Counted from the stretch's first letter, positions 18,568 through 29,325 are shown. The stretch: 64,000 nt of DNA from CAZEKB01 sp964512225 (GCA_964512225.1 CAZEKB010000018.1:1-64000); one strand, 5' to 3'. Notes: generated by a model not told the origin, from the letters alone. Translations and numbers: made by a program.

Positions 18568-20658
18568 CTACGCGCCCCAGGTCAATTCAGCAGATGCCCC
18601 CGGCTCCGCCAACAGGTACCGGTTGCCGCGCTCTTCCCAGGCGTAGGAGCCGTCGGTGAGGCGGGCGACCAGCTTGTACTCCAAGACGACTCCGGGTGGA
18701 AGGGTGGCGGCGGCGTGAAAGCCGTCGGCCGTGCGCCGAAAGGGCAGGCCTGCGGCCGGATCCCAGTCGCCGAGCGGCTCGCCTCCCCCCACGGCGATCA
18801 GGGACTCGACGTCGTCCCGGGAGCACGTAGCGCTCCACTGCACCAGCGGAGGAGAGGGGACCGGCGCCGGCGACGCGTCCTCCACCGTCACCCCGTCGCG
18901 CGCGATCGTCACGAGCACGCTCTCGGAGCCCAGCGTCCGTCGGAGCGAGACGCGGTCGTCCGAGAGCTGCTCCACCCGCGTGGAGCCCGCCGCCAGGGCC
19001 GGATGGGAGGCGCGCGTGCTCAGGCCGCGGCGCAGGGCGGACCCGAGGGGGTGGTCGGTCCACTGCATGTCCGCACGATTCTCGGGCTCGCCCGCCCCGG
19101 TCAGGCCCGCCTCGGTGCCGTACGTGATGCAGGGCGCTCCGCGCGCGGTCAGGAGGACGTCCAGGGCGGCCGCGGCCCGGGCGGTGTCGCCGCCGCACTC
19201 GCTGAGGATGCGGGGCAGGTCGTGGTTGTCCACGAAGGTGACGGGCGTCGCCCCGGAGCGTCGGTCCCAGTCGGCCGTGAGGGCCGCCGCCACCCGTCCG
19301 AGGGGTGCGTCGCCGCAGACGGCGTCCACGACCGCGTACCGCAGCGGAAAGTCGAAGAGGTGGGAGAAGCGACCCTCGGTCGCGACCTTCGCCAGGACGC
19401 CGGGGTTGCCGTCGAACATCTCTCCGAGGAGCACGAAGTCGTCCCCGGCGGCGGCCCGCATCGCGTCGTTGAACTCGGCCCAGAAGTCCAGCGGCACGTG
19501 GCGCACCGCGTCGAGGCGAAACCCGTCGGGGTTCACGGCGTCGATCCAGCGTCGACCCGCGTCGATGAGCCACCGCCGGACCTCGGGGTGCTCGTGCGCC
19601 AGGTCCGGAAGCCCGTGCACGTCGTGGGTGGTCGCCTCGACGGGGTCGCTCCAGTCCTCGATGTCGCCGAGGCCGTGGAACCAGGCCGGCTTCTCCGTCA
19701 CCAGCGGAGCGTCGTACCCGACGTGGTTGGCGACGAAGTCCAGGTACAGCTTCATCCCGCGCCGGTGCAGCTCGTCGCTCAGGCGCCGCAGGTCGGCCTC
19801 CGCTCCGAATCGGGGCTCGACGGCGTAGGGATCGGTCGTCCAGTACCCGTGAAAGGCCCCGTGTTCGCCGATCTTGGCGTCCCGCATGGCGAACACGGGG
19901 GACAGCCACACGGCCCCCACCCCGAGGTCCTGGAGGTGGTCCAGGCGGGCGATCAGCCCGGGCAGGTCGCCGCCGTGAAAGCCCTGGGGATCCGAGGGAT
20001 CCACCGCTCCCTCCGGGTCGGCGAGGCCGTCCGCGAACCGGTCCACGAGGACGAAGTAGACCGCGTCCGGGGGCGCGCGAGTCGGCGGGGGGACGTACGC
20101 GGCGTCGGTCCCGACGAGCACCTCGAGGAGCTCGTCCACGACCCGGCCCAGGCGCTTCACGACGACCGGGGTGGCGTCGCGCAGGGCTTCCCCTTCGTCC
20201 TCGAACTCGAAGCGGAGGAACACGGGGGTCTCGAGGTCGGCTTGGGCGGGGAGCTCCCGCGCGTCGCTCCGCACGGCGGTGATGCGCGCGGAGACGGTCC
20301 ACCGCCGCGCCCCCTCGAGGCGAGACTCGAACCGGGCCCGCGTCTCCACCAAGACGAGGATGTCGGCCGGGGCCACCTCCGCGAGGTGCGCGAGTCGATG
20401 GGGCGTGGCTCGCAGGCGCCCGAAGCCCTCGGCCACCGACTCCAGGCCGACCAGGCTCGCGGCCAGGTTGTGCTCGCCCAGCTGCTCGAGGACGGCCGCC
20501 CGGAGGTACTCGGGGGTGTCGAGCACGGCGCGCTCCCGCTCGGCGTCGAGCACCACGGCGACCGACGCCGTCAGCGGGCTCGCCACGCGCACAGGCTCGT
20601 GCTTGCCGACGCACGCGGTCGACAGCAGGCAGACCAGGAGGAGGAGCCGAGCGCGCAT
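18568..20658 (-). CDS. Alpha-amylase family (GH13) lipoprotein with a CBM20-like starch-binding tail
   Basis: 696 residues. The signal ends in LLSTAC (Cys16), so it is a lipoprotein, probably on the outer membrane. An N-terminal domain of about 200 residues of unknown type precedes the GH13 barrel. The four GH13 regions are visible: DFVANHVG (about 306), GFRLDAVRHV with the nucleophile Asp (about 378), GEMFD with the acid/base Glu (about 409) and VDNHD (about 477). The last 90 residues (LGDWDPAAGLPF, LPPGVVLEYKLV, WEERGNRYLL) match the starch-binding CBM20 pattern. The ATG shares one base with the stop of the upstream barrel gene (TGATG). It probably cuts starch or maltodextrin at the cell surface. 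Confidence 0.92.
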   Translation of the reverse strand: MRARLLLLVCLLSTACVGKHEPVRVASPLTASVAVVLDAERERAVLDTPEYLRAAVLEQLGEHNLAASLVGLESVAEGFGRLRATPHRLAHLAEVAPADILVLVETRARFESRLEGARRWTVSARITAVRSDARELPAQADLETPVFLRFEFEDEGEALRDATPVVVKRLGRVVDELLEVLVGTDAAYVPPPTRAPPDAVYFVLVDRFADGLADPEGAVDPSDPQGFHGGDLPGLIARLDHLQDLGVGAVWLSPVFAMRDAKIGEHGAFHGYWTTDPYAVEPRFGAEADLRRLSDELHRRGMKLYLDFVANHVGYDAPLVTEKPAWFHGLGDIEDWSDPVEATTHDVHGLPDLAHEHPEVRRWLIDAGRRWIDAVNPDGFRLDAVRHVPLDFWAEFNDAMRAAAGDDFVLLGEMFDGNPGVLAKVATEGRFSHLFDFPLRYAVVDAVCGDAPLGRVAAALTADWDRRSGATPVTFVDNHDLPRILSECGGDTARAAAALDVLLTARGAPCITYGTEAGLTGAGEPENRADMQWTDHPLGSALRRGLSTRASHPALAAGSTRVEQLSDDRVSLRRTLGSESVLVTIARDGVTVEDASPAPVPSPPLVQWSATCSRDDVESLIAVGGGEPLGDWDPAAGLPFRRTADGFHAAATLPPGVVLEYKLVARLTDGSYAWEERGNRYLLAEPGASAELTWGA

Positions 20659-22154
20659 CAGAACCAGGCCTCCGCTTCGAACGCGATCACGTGGTGCCAG
20701 TGGCGCTCCGCGGTCTCGAACTCGTTGTACTGCGACAGGGTCTCCACGAACGAGTTGCCGAACGCGTTGTTCATGGTGGAGTACTGCGCGCCGTAGAGGA
20801 TGCGGATCGAGGGGCGCGTGTAGATGCCGCGCCCGAGGGGGTTCAGCACGACGCCCCCCTTGCCCTGCCACGTGAGGCGACGGTCGGCGTCGCCGTACTC
20901 GAGCCCCTCGGTGTCGGGCAGCCCGCCCACGTTCTGGAAGACCGAGTCGGCGTGGTTTCGCCAGCGGTTCCCGTTGGTCGACTCCTCGATCGCGCCGCTG
21001 GTCTCCACGAGCAGGTGCACGTGCTCGGTCAGGTACACCTGGAACCGGAGCACCGTCGACGCGATCAGCCGCTCGTGATCCGTGGGCAGGATGGCGTTGT
21101 CGTTGTCCCAGTGGCGGCCGAAGAGCGTGCCCCACGCGACGTCGAGGCGCCGCGGCACGACCTGGAGCTGCAGCTCGTTGCCGACGTTGAGCTCGAACCG
21201 TTCGTCCGTCAGGGCCTTGATGTAGATGTCGTAGTCGCGCCCCTGGGCCGTCTCCACGACGGTCCGCTCCGGGTGCTTGCGCTGCAGGTTCACGTACAGC
21301 GAGTTCCACCGGAGCGGGCCCACGTTGCCGAACCCGAGGTACCCGATGGCCTTGAAGGACAGCGAGTTGGTGGCGACGGGCTTGGGGAAGAAGTCCGCGC
21401 CCGTCGGATTCTCCTCGAGGAACCGCTCGACGATGCGGCCGCGCACGTAGTCCTCGTACCCGATGCCCGGGGTCTCGTAGGGAGCGAAGCGGTTGCCCTC
21501 CACGCGGGGCTCGAACAGCACCTCGCCCCCGAGCCCCAGCTCGAAGTGGCCGGAGTCGTGGATGCGCACCGCGCCGCCCGCCGTGAGGATCGTGGAGTAC
21601 TCGGACCCCCGGAGGCCGAAACCCGAGTCGCCGACGCCGATCACCGCGTCGACGGGGCCCGCCTGGATCCGAGCCGACAGGCCGAGGGTCCCCCGGAAGA
21701 TCTGGGCGATCCGCATGTCGTACAGCCCCAGGTCGCCGAAGTAGGTCTCGAGCGTGCCGACGCGCCACGTGACGTTGTCCAACAGCACGTTGCCCGCCTC
21801 GATGTACAGCTGCGAGACGCGGAACTCGCCGAGCTTGCCGTTGCTCGACTCGCCGTTGGCCACGGCGCCGCCCTCGATGCGGAATCGCGCCGACGTCCAC
21901 GGATCGCTGGACCCCGGATCGGCCTGCAGGAGGTCGAGACGCAGCTCGAGCGCGGCCCACGGCGCCTCGTTCAGGAGCCGCCCGTAGAGGTTCCAGAAGC
22001 CGAGGCGTCCGACCCCGCCCTGGAAGTCCGGTCGCGCCATCACGCGGAAGTAGCCGCCCACGCCCACGGGGCGGCGCTCGGCCTCGGCCCGGGCGAGCGA
22101 GGGGACGAGGGCGACCGTCGCGAGCGCGACGAGGACGATGAGGGCGCGGCGCAT
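20658..22154 (-). CDS. Maltoporin-like outer-membrane beta-barrel protein
   Basis: 498 residues with a cleavable signal (MRRALIVLVALATVALVPSLARA) and alternating amphipathic strands throughout, ending in the barrel-type C-terminus EAEAWF. The length, the aromatic-rich strands and the near-terminal RPSIRILYGAQYS, similar in position to the LamB/ScrY motif before the last strands, suggest a carbohydrate porin. Gene context agrees: it lies with no gap between an isoamylase-like gene and an alpha-amylase gene. Transport of maltodextrins is inference; a LamB-type greasy slide was not mapped. Confidence 0.75.
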   Translation of the reverse strand: MRRALIVLVALATVALVPSLARAEAERRPVGVGGYFRVMARPDFQGGVGRLGFWNLYGRLLNEAPWAALELRLDLLQADPGSSDPWTSARFRIEGGAVANGESSNGKLGEFRVSQLYIEAGNVLLDNVTWRVGTLETYFGDLGLYDMRIAQIFRGTLGLSARIQAGPVDAVIGVGDSGFGLRGSEYSTILTAGGAVRIHDSGHFELGLGGEVLFEPRVEGNRFAPYETPGIGYEDYVRGRIVERFLEENPTGADFFPKPVATNSLSFKAIGYLGFGNVGPLRWNSLYVNLQRKHPERTVVETAQGRDYDIYIKALTDERFELNVGNELQLQVVPRRLDVAWGTLFGRHWDNDNAILPTDHERLIASTVLRFQVYLTEHVHLLVETSGAIEESTNGNRWRNHADSVFQNVGGLPDTEGLEYGDADRRLTWQGKGGVVLNPLGRGIYTRPSIRILYGAQYSTMNNAFGNSFVETLSQYNEFETAERHWHHVIAFEAEAWF

Positions 22155-24563
<2,409 letters not shown>

Positions 24564-24569
24564 CCGGCG

Positions 24570-24597
24570 AGACTAACAGTCGAAGGCGGGCTCGCAA
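24570..24597 (-). promoter_or_regulatory. Promoter-like element of the alpha-glucan operon
   Basis: On the minus strand TTGCGA and TAGTCT are 16 bases apart, and TG-T precedes TAGTCT (extended -10, 24578-24570). Initiation would fall at or within a few bases of the GTG start at 24563, so the mRNA could be nearly leaderless, or translation could start at the ATG at 24539. Confidence 0.4.
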
Positions 24598-24603
24598 GCA
24601 AAT

Positions 24604-24625
24604 AGTGACTCAGGGCTGAGTCACT
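24604..24625. promoter_or_regulatory. Perfect palindrome, likely operator of the alpha-glucan operon
   Basis: AGTGACTCAG and CTGAGTCACT are perfect 10-base arms around a GG centre. The site lies just upstream of the putative -35 element of the isoamylase gene, a place typical of an activator or repressor operator. No U-tract follows on either strand, so it is a poor terminator. The regulator is not in the window. Confidence 0.5.
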
Positions 24626-24670
24626 ACCCTTGATCGGGGGCTGTCCCGGTCGCGACAGCACGATGACGTC

Positions 24671-24929
24671 CACGAACTCGGGGCGAACGGCGCGTTCACC
24701 CCAACTTCGCAGATGGGAACCTCCACGAACTCGGGGCGAACGGCGCGTTCACCCCAACTTCGCAGATGGGAACCTCNNNNNNNNNNNNNNNNNNNNNNNN
24801 NNNNNNNNNNNNNNNNNNNNNNNNNNNNNNNNNNNNNNNNNNNNNNNNNNNNNNNNNNNNNNNNNNNNNNNNNNNNCACGAACTCGGGGCGAACGGCGCG
24901 TTCACCCCAACTTCGCAGATGGGAGCCTC
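24671..24929 (-). repeat. 53-bp hairpin-forming tandem repeats, interrupted by an assembly gap
   Basis: Three visible head-to-tail units of 53 bp (24671-24723, 24724-24776, 24877-24929). The first two are identical and the third differs by one base near its end. No spacers separate them, and 53 is not a multiple of three. Each unit holds a long imperfect palindrome, for example CGAACTCGGGGCGAACG at 24673-24689 and CGTTCACCCCAACTTCG at 24693-24709 around a three-base loop. Read as minus-strand RNA, two of the three mismatches become G-U pairs, giving 16 of 17 pairs. Copy number is unknown because the 100-N gap lies inside the array. Confidence 0.9.
24777..24876. other. Assembly gap of 100 N within the 53-bp repeats
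   Basis: Exactly 100 N, the usual placeholder for a gap of unknown length. The flanks are in phase with the repeat (a unit ends at 24776 and a unit begins at 24877), so the missing DNA is probably further copies. Confidence 0.97.
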
Positions 24930-24974
24930 GGGGCACCCCCTCGCAGCGCGCCGCCATCGGTGGCCCAGAACCTA

Positions 24975-25006
24975 GAAAGCCGGCCACCCGAAGGTGACCG
25001 GCTTTC
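24975..25006 (-). terminator. Strong hairpin with a UUCG loop, possible terminator
   Basis: On the minus strand a 12-14 bp stem (GAAAGCCGGUCACC with its partner) closes a C(UUCG)G tetraloop. One position is a U-G wobble on the minus strand but an A-C mismatch on the plus strand. The 3' side ends CUUUCU, a weak U-tract. It separates the candidate structured RNA from the 53-bp repeats. Confidence 0.4.
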
Positions 25007-26059
25007 TTCCACTTCAATGCTCTCGGGAACCTCGCTCCGGCCGAAGCCGTCGCAGGTCCTGCCTCCTCGACGCCGCCACACGCGACGCCGATCGGACCGA
25101 GTCGTGAGTTCGCCTCTCCAGAGTCTCTCGGACCGCCCGCGTCCCAGGGCCGAAGCCCTCTTCCACGCGCAGGCCGGGCTGTGTACCCGGCTTCATCCGC
25201 CCTGCGCCGCCGGTCTCCCGACGCCGCCGCTCTCTCGGAGTCGATGGGATCTTCAGGGTGTACACGCTCGCAGGTAGCGACGCTTCGGTTCGTCGCTCCG
25301 ACTTCGACCTTCCGCCTCTCGACGCGGTCCTTGCCGTCTTCCCTGCGGGCGCTTCTCCGGCCTCCATGGAGTCCGGTACAGCTCCCCTCTTGATCTTCAT
25401 CCCTCCCTCAGAGTCGGACCGATGTCCGGCCCGTTCCGCCGCGCCACCCTTCCGGGGGACTCGACGTCCGGGCTCCTCTCCTGAGGTTCATCGCCCCTCC
25501 AGCGTTCAAACCAGCGAAGTCCACTCCGTCCTGGAGCCGAAGCTCCAATCCGGGCGCGGGTTTGCCTCACCCGCTCCGTTCCGCCCTCGCCGTTTCCACG
25601 ACCTCGACGGTTTACTCCTTCGCTGCCTTCCCCGAGGTTTCCCTCGGGCGCCGCTCATGGGGTTTCGTCCTTCAGGGTCTCTCCCGTCTCTCCGGTCGCC
25701 GACCCGTTACCGGGCCTGCTCCCCTTCATGTCGTTGCGCGCCGCGCTCCCGCCGGAAGCGAGGACTTGCGTCGTGCGCTGCGCGTCGACTTCAAGGAGCC
25801 GGAGAGTCGACCGTCGCCGCTCGCTCGAGGTTTCCCCCGCACGAGGGCTCGATACCCTCTGGACTTTCTCTCGGGACCTCGCACCACCTGCCGACGTGGG
25901 GCGACCCACGCTGGTAGACGGCCGTTCGGCCCCCTCACGATTCCCGATTGTCAATGAACACTGTCGTGACGGGGGAGACACTAGACGGGCTCCCGAAGGC
26001 GTTCAAGGGGTGTTTCGCCGCCCCGGATCACGAGCCTGAATCCCCTGCAAAATCAGGCT
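24975..26059 (-). ncRNA. Candidate large structured non-coding RNA (unassigned)
   Basis: This stretch has no convincing protein gene: reading frames in it are Arg/Ser/Pro-rich without domains, and ribosome binding sites are lacking. The minus strand is purine-rich and packed with short GC hairpins whose loops suit RNA. C(UUCG)G loops: 24975-25006, 25038-25049, 25146-25159 and 25532-25547. GNRA loops: GAAA at 25631-25648 and GUAA at 25703-25714. Other stems are at 25173-25191, 25276-25297, 25556-25574, 25895-25910 and 26033-26059. The outer pair of the 25703 stem is G-U only on the minus strand. The 25895 stem is the exception, with a GNRA loop on the plus strand. Boundaries are guesses. A decayed mobile ribozyme is one alternative. 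Confidence 0.4.
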
Positions 26060-26273
26060 GTTGCGTGGCACTTTGTTATCACTTGCTTCGCGTCCTCGAT
26101 GCGCCCGAAACCGACCCGCGCCGGGCTCCCGCGACGCCCGCCGGGTCGATCGACATCGTTTCCGTCAAGTCGTTGATTCCATTGACGTTGTTCGGCCCGG
26201 TCGCGTGGTTTTCAAACCCAGGACCGCGGGCTGCACCCACGAGATCCCCGCCTCCCTCGCGTAGGGTCCGGAG
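26060..26273. other. Intergenic region upstream of the cyclophilin gene
   Basis: No gene seen. It contains an interrupted inverted repeat CGTCAA...TTGACG at 26163-26187 and, just before the ATG at 26274, TAGGGT (26262-26267) and a GGAG ribosome binding site. It could carry the promoter of the cyclophilin gene and, divergently, that of the candidate RNA; no clear -35/-10 pair was found for either. Confidence 0.4.
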
Positions 26274-26879
26274 ATGCACCGCTTCTTCCTGTTCGGGCTC
26301 CTCTGCGTCGCTCTCCTCGGATGCCCCCCGGTGGGCGGGGGCGGCGACGGCGGCGACGACGACGACGGGGCCGTCGAGGGCAGCCGCGTCACCCTCGAGA
26401 CGACCCTCGGCACCGTCCTCGTCACGGTGTACGTCGAGGAGTCGCCGGTCACCGCCGACAACTTCCTGCAGTACATCGACGACGGGTTCTTCGACGGCGC
26501 GGACGGCGACGGTCGCACCACCTTCCACCGCGTCATGCCGGGCTTCATGGCCCAGGGCGGCGGGCTCCGCGACGACGGCACGCGCAAGGCCACCCGCCCC
26601 GCCATCGAGAACGAGTCCGGCGTGACGGGCCTGAGCAACGTCCGCGGCACCCTGTCGATGGCCCGGACCGAGGAGCCCCATTCGGCGACGTCCCAGTTCT
26701 TCATCAACGTCGCCGACAACGAGGGCCTGGACTTCGGCAGCGAGACCAACCCCGACGGGTACGCCGTCTTCGGGGAGGTCGCCGGGGGCATGGACGTGGT
26801 CGACGCCATCGTGACCGCGCCCACCGCGGGCACGACCCCGATCGATCCGATCTACATCGAGTCCGCGACCCGCGACTGA
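26274..26879 (+). CDS. Cyclophilin-type peptidyl-prolyl isomerase, lipoprotein
   Basis: 201-residue cyclophilin. The signal ends in ALLGC (Cys17), followed by a Gly/Asp spacer (GGGGDGGDDDDGA), so the enzyme is membrane-anchored outside the cytosol. Family motifs: TTFHRVMPGFMAQGG with the catalytic Arg (about residue 83), RGTLSMARTEEPHSATSQFF (about 122) and FGEVAGGMDVVDAI near the end. It catalyses cis-trans isomerisation of Xaa-Pro bonds, here probably in proteins folding in the periplasm. GGAG precedes the ATG. The stop is two bases from the stop of the convergent small lipoprotein gene. Confidence 0.95.
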   Translation: MHRFFLFGLLCVALLGCPPVGGGGDGGDDDDGAVEGSRVTLETTLGTVLVTVYVEESPVTADNFLQYIDDGFFDGADGDGRTTFHRVMPGFMAQGGGLRDDGTRKATRPAIENESGVTGLSNVRGTLSMARTEEPHSATSQFFINVADNEGLDFGSETNPDGYAVFGEVAGGMDVVDAIVTAPTAGTTPIDPIYIESATRD

Positions 26880-26881
26880 GG

Positions 26882-27361
26882 TCAGCGTCCGCCGCGATCG
26901 GCGAAGGCGAGGATCCAGCGGTCGTCGTCTCCGAGCCAGCAGCGGATCCGGACGGAGTAGGCGGCGCCCGCCTCGAGCGCGACGTCGATCACCTCGTCGT
27001 CGGCCCCGGCCCGGTCGAGCACACCGAGCACGTCGCCATCCGGGTCGTACAGCTCGAGGTCCAGGTCCGCTCCCTCGGCCCGCAGCCGGACGCGCACCAT
27101 CGCGTCGTCGACGAACGAGAAGGCCAATCGGTCGACGTCCGTGCCGTCCCACGAGCCGTCCCCGCCGCACGAGCCGGACGTCCCCGCCACGAACCAGTTC
27201 GGCACGATCGCGCCCAGGTCCTGGGGCGTCGAGTCGTTGGGCTCGGCTTCGAAGGCGTCGGCCGCGTCCCACAGGGGCCACTCGGACGGGTCGCCCGGGC
27301 CGGGGTCGACGGGAGTGCAGCCCACGAGGGCCGCGCCCGCGAGGACCGCGAGGACCCTCAT
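26882..27361 (-). CDS. Small lipoprotein with a pre-peptidase-like beta domain
   Basis: 159 residues. The signal ends in ALVGC (Cys15). The mature part has EAEPNDSTPQDLG, then alternating strands with LDLELYDPDGDVLGVLD and YSVRIRC. This is the pattern of bacterial pre-peptidase C-terminal (PPC)-like domains, small beta-sandwiches often found on secreted proteins. Function is unknown. Its ATG overlaps the stop of the CoA-ligase gene (ATGA), so it is the third gene of a minus-strand operon. Confidence 0.75.
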   Translation of the reverse strand: MRVLAVLAGAALVGCTPVDPGPGDPSEWPLWDAADAFEAEPNDSTPQDLGAIVPNWFVAGTSGSCGGDGSWDGTDVDRLAFSFVDDAMVRVRLRAEGADLDLELYDPDGDVLGVLDRAGADDEVIDVALEAGAAYSVRIRCWLGDDDRWILAFADRGGR

Positions 27362-28764
27362 CCCACGAGGCGGATGCGGATCTTGGCGAAGAAGTCGCGG
27401 ATCCACTTCGCGGTCCCCATCCACACGTGCTCCGGGGTGATCTCCGCCCACCAGTCGATCAGGCCGCCCGACAGGTTGATGATCTTGCGGGGCTCCGTGC
27501 GGAAGTCGCACACCATTCGGGGCTTGAAGACCGCCGCGGAGGTGACGAGCGATACGTGGTTGATCAGGTGGTCCCGGGGGAGCACCTCCACGCGCACGGG
27601 CACGCCCAGACGGTCGGTCAGGCGGCGTTCGCCCTCGCGCACGTCCACGGCGTGGGGCTCGGGCGCCTCCAACCGCACGAGGAAGCCCCGGCGGGTGATG
27701 ATCACGAAGAAGACGTTGGCGCGGAACTCGGACGACCACGACAGGATCTCCTCTTCGAGGTCGAAGTCCGTGACGTGCACGCCCCCCCAGCTCCGCAGAC
27801 CGCCCGCCCGCCCGAGCACCTCGATCCCCCGGCCGAGGCCGTCGTCGGGCGTATCGAGGACGCGGACGAGGTCGCCGGTCCAGTAGCGGATCATCGGCTG
27901 CGCCTCGCGGCACAGCGTCGTGGCCACCAGCACGCCTCGATCGCCGGGCCGGGTCACGGGCTCCTTCGTCTCCGGATCGAGGATCTCGAACAGGAAGAAG
28001 TCTTCGTGCAGGCGCAGGTCGCCGCGGGCGTCCGACGTGGCGAACGGGCCTCCCTCGGTGCAGCCGTACAGGTTCCGCACCTCGCAGCCCCAGTCGTCGA
28101 TCATCGACTTGCGCCACGACGGGGTGAGGATGCGCCCCGCGAAGCAGAACGACTCCATGGTGGGGAAGTCCTTCGCCGGGTCCATGCCCAGGGCCAGGGC
28201 CGTCTCCTTGAGGAGGATCGCCTCGAGCGGCATCGCCGTGAGCACGTTCGCCTGCCGCTCCTGCATGATCCGGAGGACCCGCTTGTAGCCGACGTTGTAG
28301 GTCAGGTTCGACGTGGGGATGACCGCCCCGCCCATCAGTCGCGCCGCCGTCTCCACGAGCTGGGCCGGGACCGGGAACGCGTACGGATACCGGTTCACGA
28401 TCGTCTTGCCGGGCCCGAAGTCCGCGAGCCAGCGCTGGATCGTGTCGATCTCCACCTCGATGTCGTCCAGGGAGTACCAGCCCACGACAGGCTGACCGGT
28501 GGTGCCGAAGGACTCGTGGAAGTGCCAGACCTTCTCCCGCGGACAGGCGAGGAACATGTCCGCCGGGTTGCCCTTGAGGTCGGCCTTCGTCGTCATCGGG
28601 AGCGACGCGAGGTCGTCGAGCGAGCGCACCTGGATGCCCGCGAGTCGGTCCTTGTAGATCGGCGCGTTCGTGGCGAGGTCGACCGTCTTCTTCAGTCGGT
28701 CGAGGCGATCGGCCTGGTTCGTCGCCAGTCGCTCCCCTGCGACCTTCGAATAGTACTCGGGCAC
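27358..28764 (-). CDS. PaaK-like (phenylacetate-CoA ligase family) adenylating enzyme
   Basis: 468 residues of the phenylacetate-CoA ligase branch of the AMP-forming ligases. The adenylate-binding motif is the degenerate FHESFGTTGQPVVGWYS (about 90), typical of PaaK-like proteins. Other motifs are NLYGCTEGGPFATSD (about 225) and IRYWTGDLVRVLD (about 292). The C-terminal part (EVLPRDHLINHVSLVTSAAV) is compatible with the mobile domain. The GTG at 28764 is the only reasonable start after the thioesterase stop, 11 bases upstream. It probably activates an aromatic or other carboxylic acid to an acyl-adenylate or acyl-CoA; the substrate is unknown. The neighbouring thioesterase could remove the product. 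Confidence 0.85.
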   Translation of the reverse strand: MPEYYSKVAGERLATNQADRLDRLKKTVDLATNAPIYKDRLAGIQVRSLDDLASLPMTTKADLKGNPADMFLACPREKVWHFHESFGTTGQPVVGWYSLDDIEVEIDTIQRWLADFGPGKTIVNRYPYAFPVPAQLVETAARLMGGAVIPTSNLTYNVGYKRVLRIMQERQANVLTAMPLEAILLKETALALGMDPAKDFPTMESFCFAGRILTPSWRKSMIDDWGCEVRNLYGCTEGGPFATSDARGDLRLHEDFFLFEILDPETKEPVTRPGDRGVLVATTLCREAQPMIRYWTGDLVRVLDTPDDGLGRGIEVLGRAGGLRSWGGVHVTDFDLEEEILSWSSEFRANVFFVIITRRGFLVRLEAPEPHAVDVREGERRLTDRLGVPVRVEVLPRDHLINHVSLVTSAAVFKPRMVCDFRTEPRKIINLSGGLIDWWAEITPEHVWMGTAKWIRDFFAKIRIRLVG

Positions 28765-28775
28765 GCGCGAAGTGC

Positions 28776-29249
28776 CTACTCGCCGGCGGCGGAGATGTGC
28801 CCCACGGGGACCTTCGGGCGCGGCGTCACGAGTCGGTCGAGCAGCGCCTTGCGGAGCGGCGCCGGGATCGGGACCGTCCCGAACGTATCGAGGTTGACGA
28901 TCGCGGTCACGATCGTGGCGTCGACGCGCACCTCGGTCTCGCCCGCCAGGCGGCCGCGGTAGCGGCACTCGAACGACTTGTTGCCGACGCGCACCACCGA
29001 GAGCTCGACCTCCATCGTCTGGCCGAACTTGAACGGCTTGCGGTAGTCGCACTCCGTGTGGACCGCGGGGAAGCCGATGCGCGTGTCTTCCAGGACCCAT
29101 CGGTAGGGCATCCGCAGGTCGTCGTCGAACCAGTCCTCGAAGACTTCGTGGAAGATGTCGAGGAACCGGGGGAAATACATGACCCCCGCGGGGTCCGTGT
29201 CCCCGAAGCGGATCTTGTATGTCCGGCGAAAGTCCGGTCGGGTGCCCAT
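28776..29249 (-). CDS. Acyl-CoA thioesterase, 4-hydroxybenzoyl-CoA thioesterase family
   Basis: 157-residue hot-dog-fold thioesterase. The motif RFGDTDPAGVMYFPRFLDIF (about residues 14-33) contains the catalytic Asp of the 4-hydroxybenzoyl-CoA thioesterase/YbgC group, and the length is normal. The ATG at 29249 has GAGG six bases upstream; an upstream extension of the frame lacks family similarity. It heads an operon with the PaaK-like ligase and a small lipoprotein, so the pair probably acts on the same type of acyl-CoA. Confidence 0.9.
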   Translation of the reverse strand: MGTRPDFRRTYKIRFGDTDPAGVMYFPRFLDIFHEVFEDWFDDDLRMPYRWVLEDTRIGFPAVHTECDYRKPFKFGQTMEVELSVVRVGNKSFECRYRGRLAGETEVRVDATIVTAIVNLDTFGTVPIPAPLRKALLDRLVTPRPKVPVGHISAAGE

Positions 29250-29325
29250 GCGGTTCCTCGTGGGGGGTGCGGGATGCTCGCCCTCGCCCCGGTCGGAGCG
29301 CATCCATCGATGGCAAAGCGGCGGG

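Noticed and set aside
24671..24929. CRISPR array
   Set aside because: Units are directly adjacent with no unique spacers, and no cas genes are in the window.
25010..25990. Several reading frames of 100-220 codons on both strands
   Set aside because: All are Arg/Ser/Pro-rich, lack ribosome binding sites and domains, and cover the same hairpin-rich DNA.
24975..26059. RNase P RNA
   Set aside because: Short stretches (AGAAAGUCC, GUAAACCG) recall conserved pieces, but the 3' strand with ACAGAA and the overall order are missing.
24975..26059. Group II intron
   Set aside because: Some strings resemble intron domain I, but no domain V with its AGC/GAAA pattern, no clear GUGYG start and no reverse transcriptase were found. 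A decayed copy is still possible.
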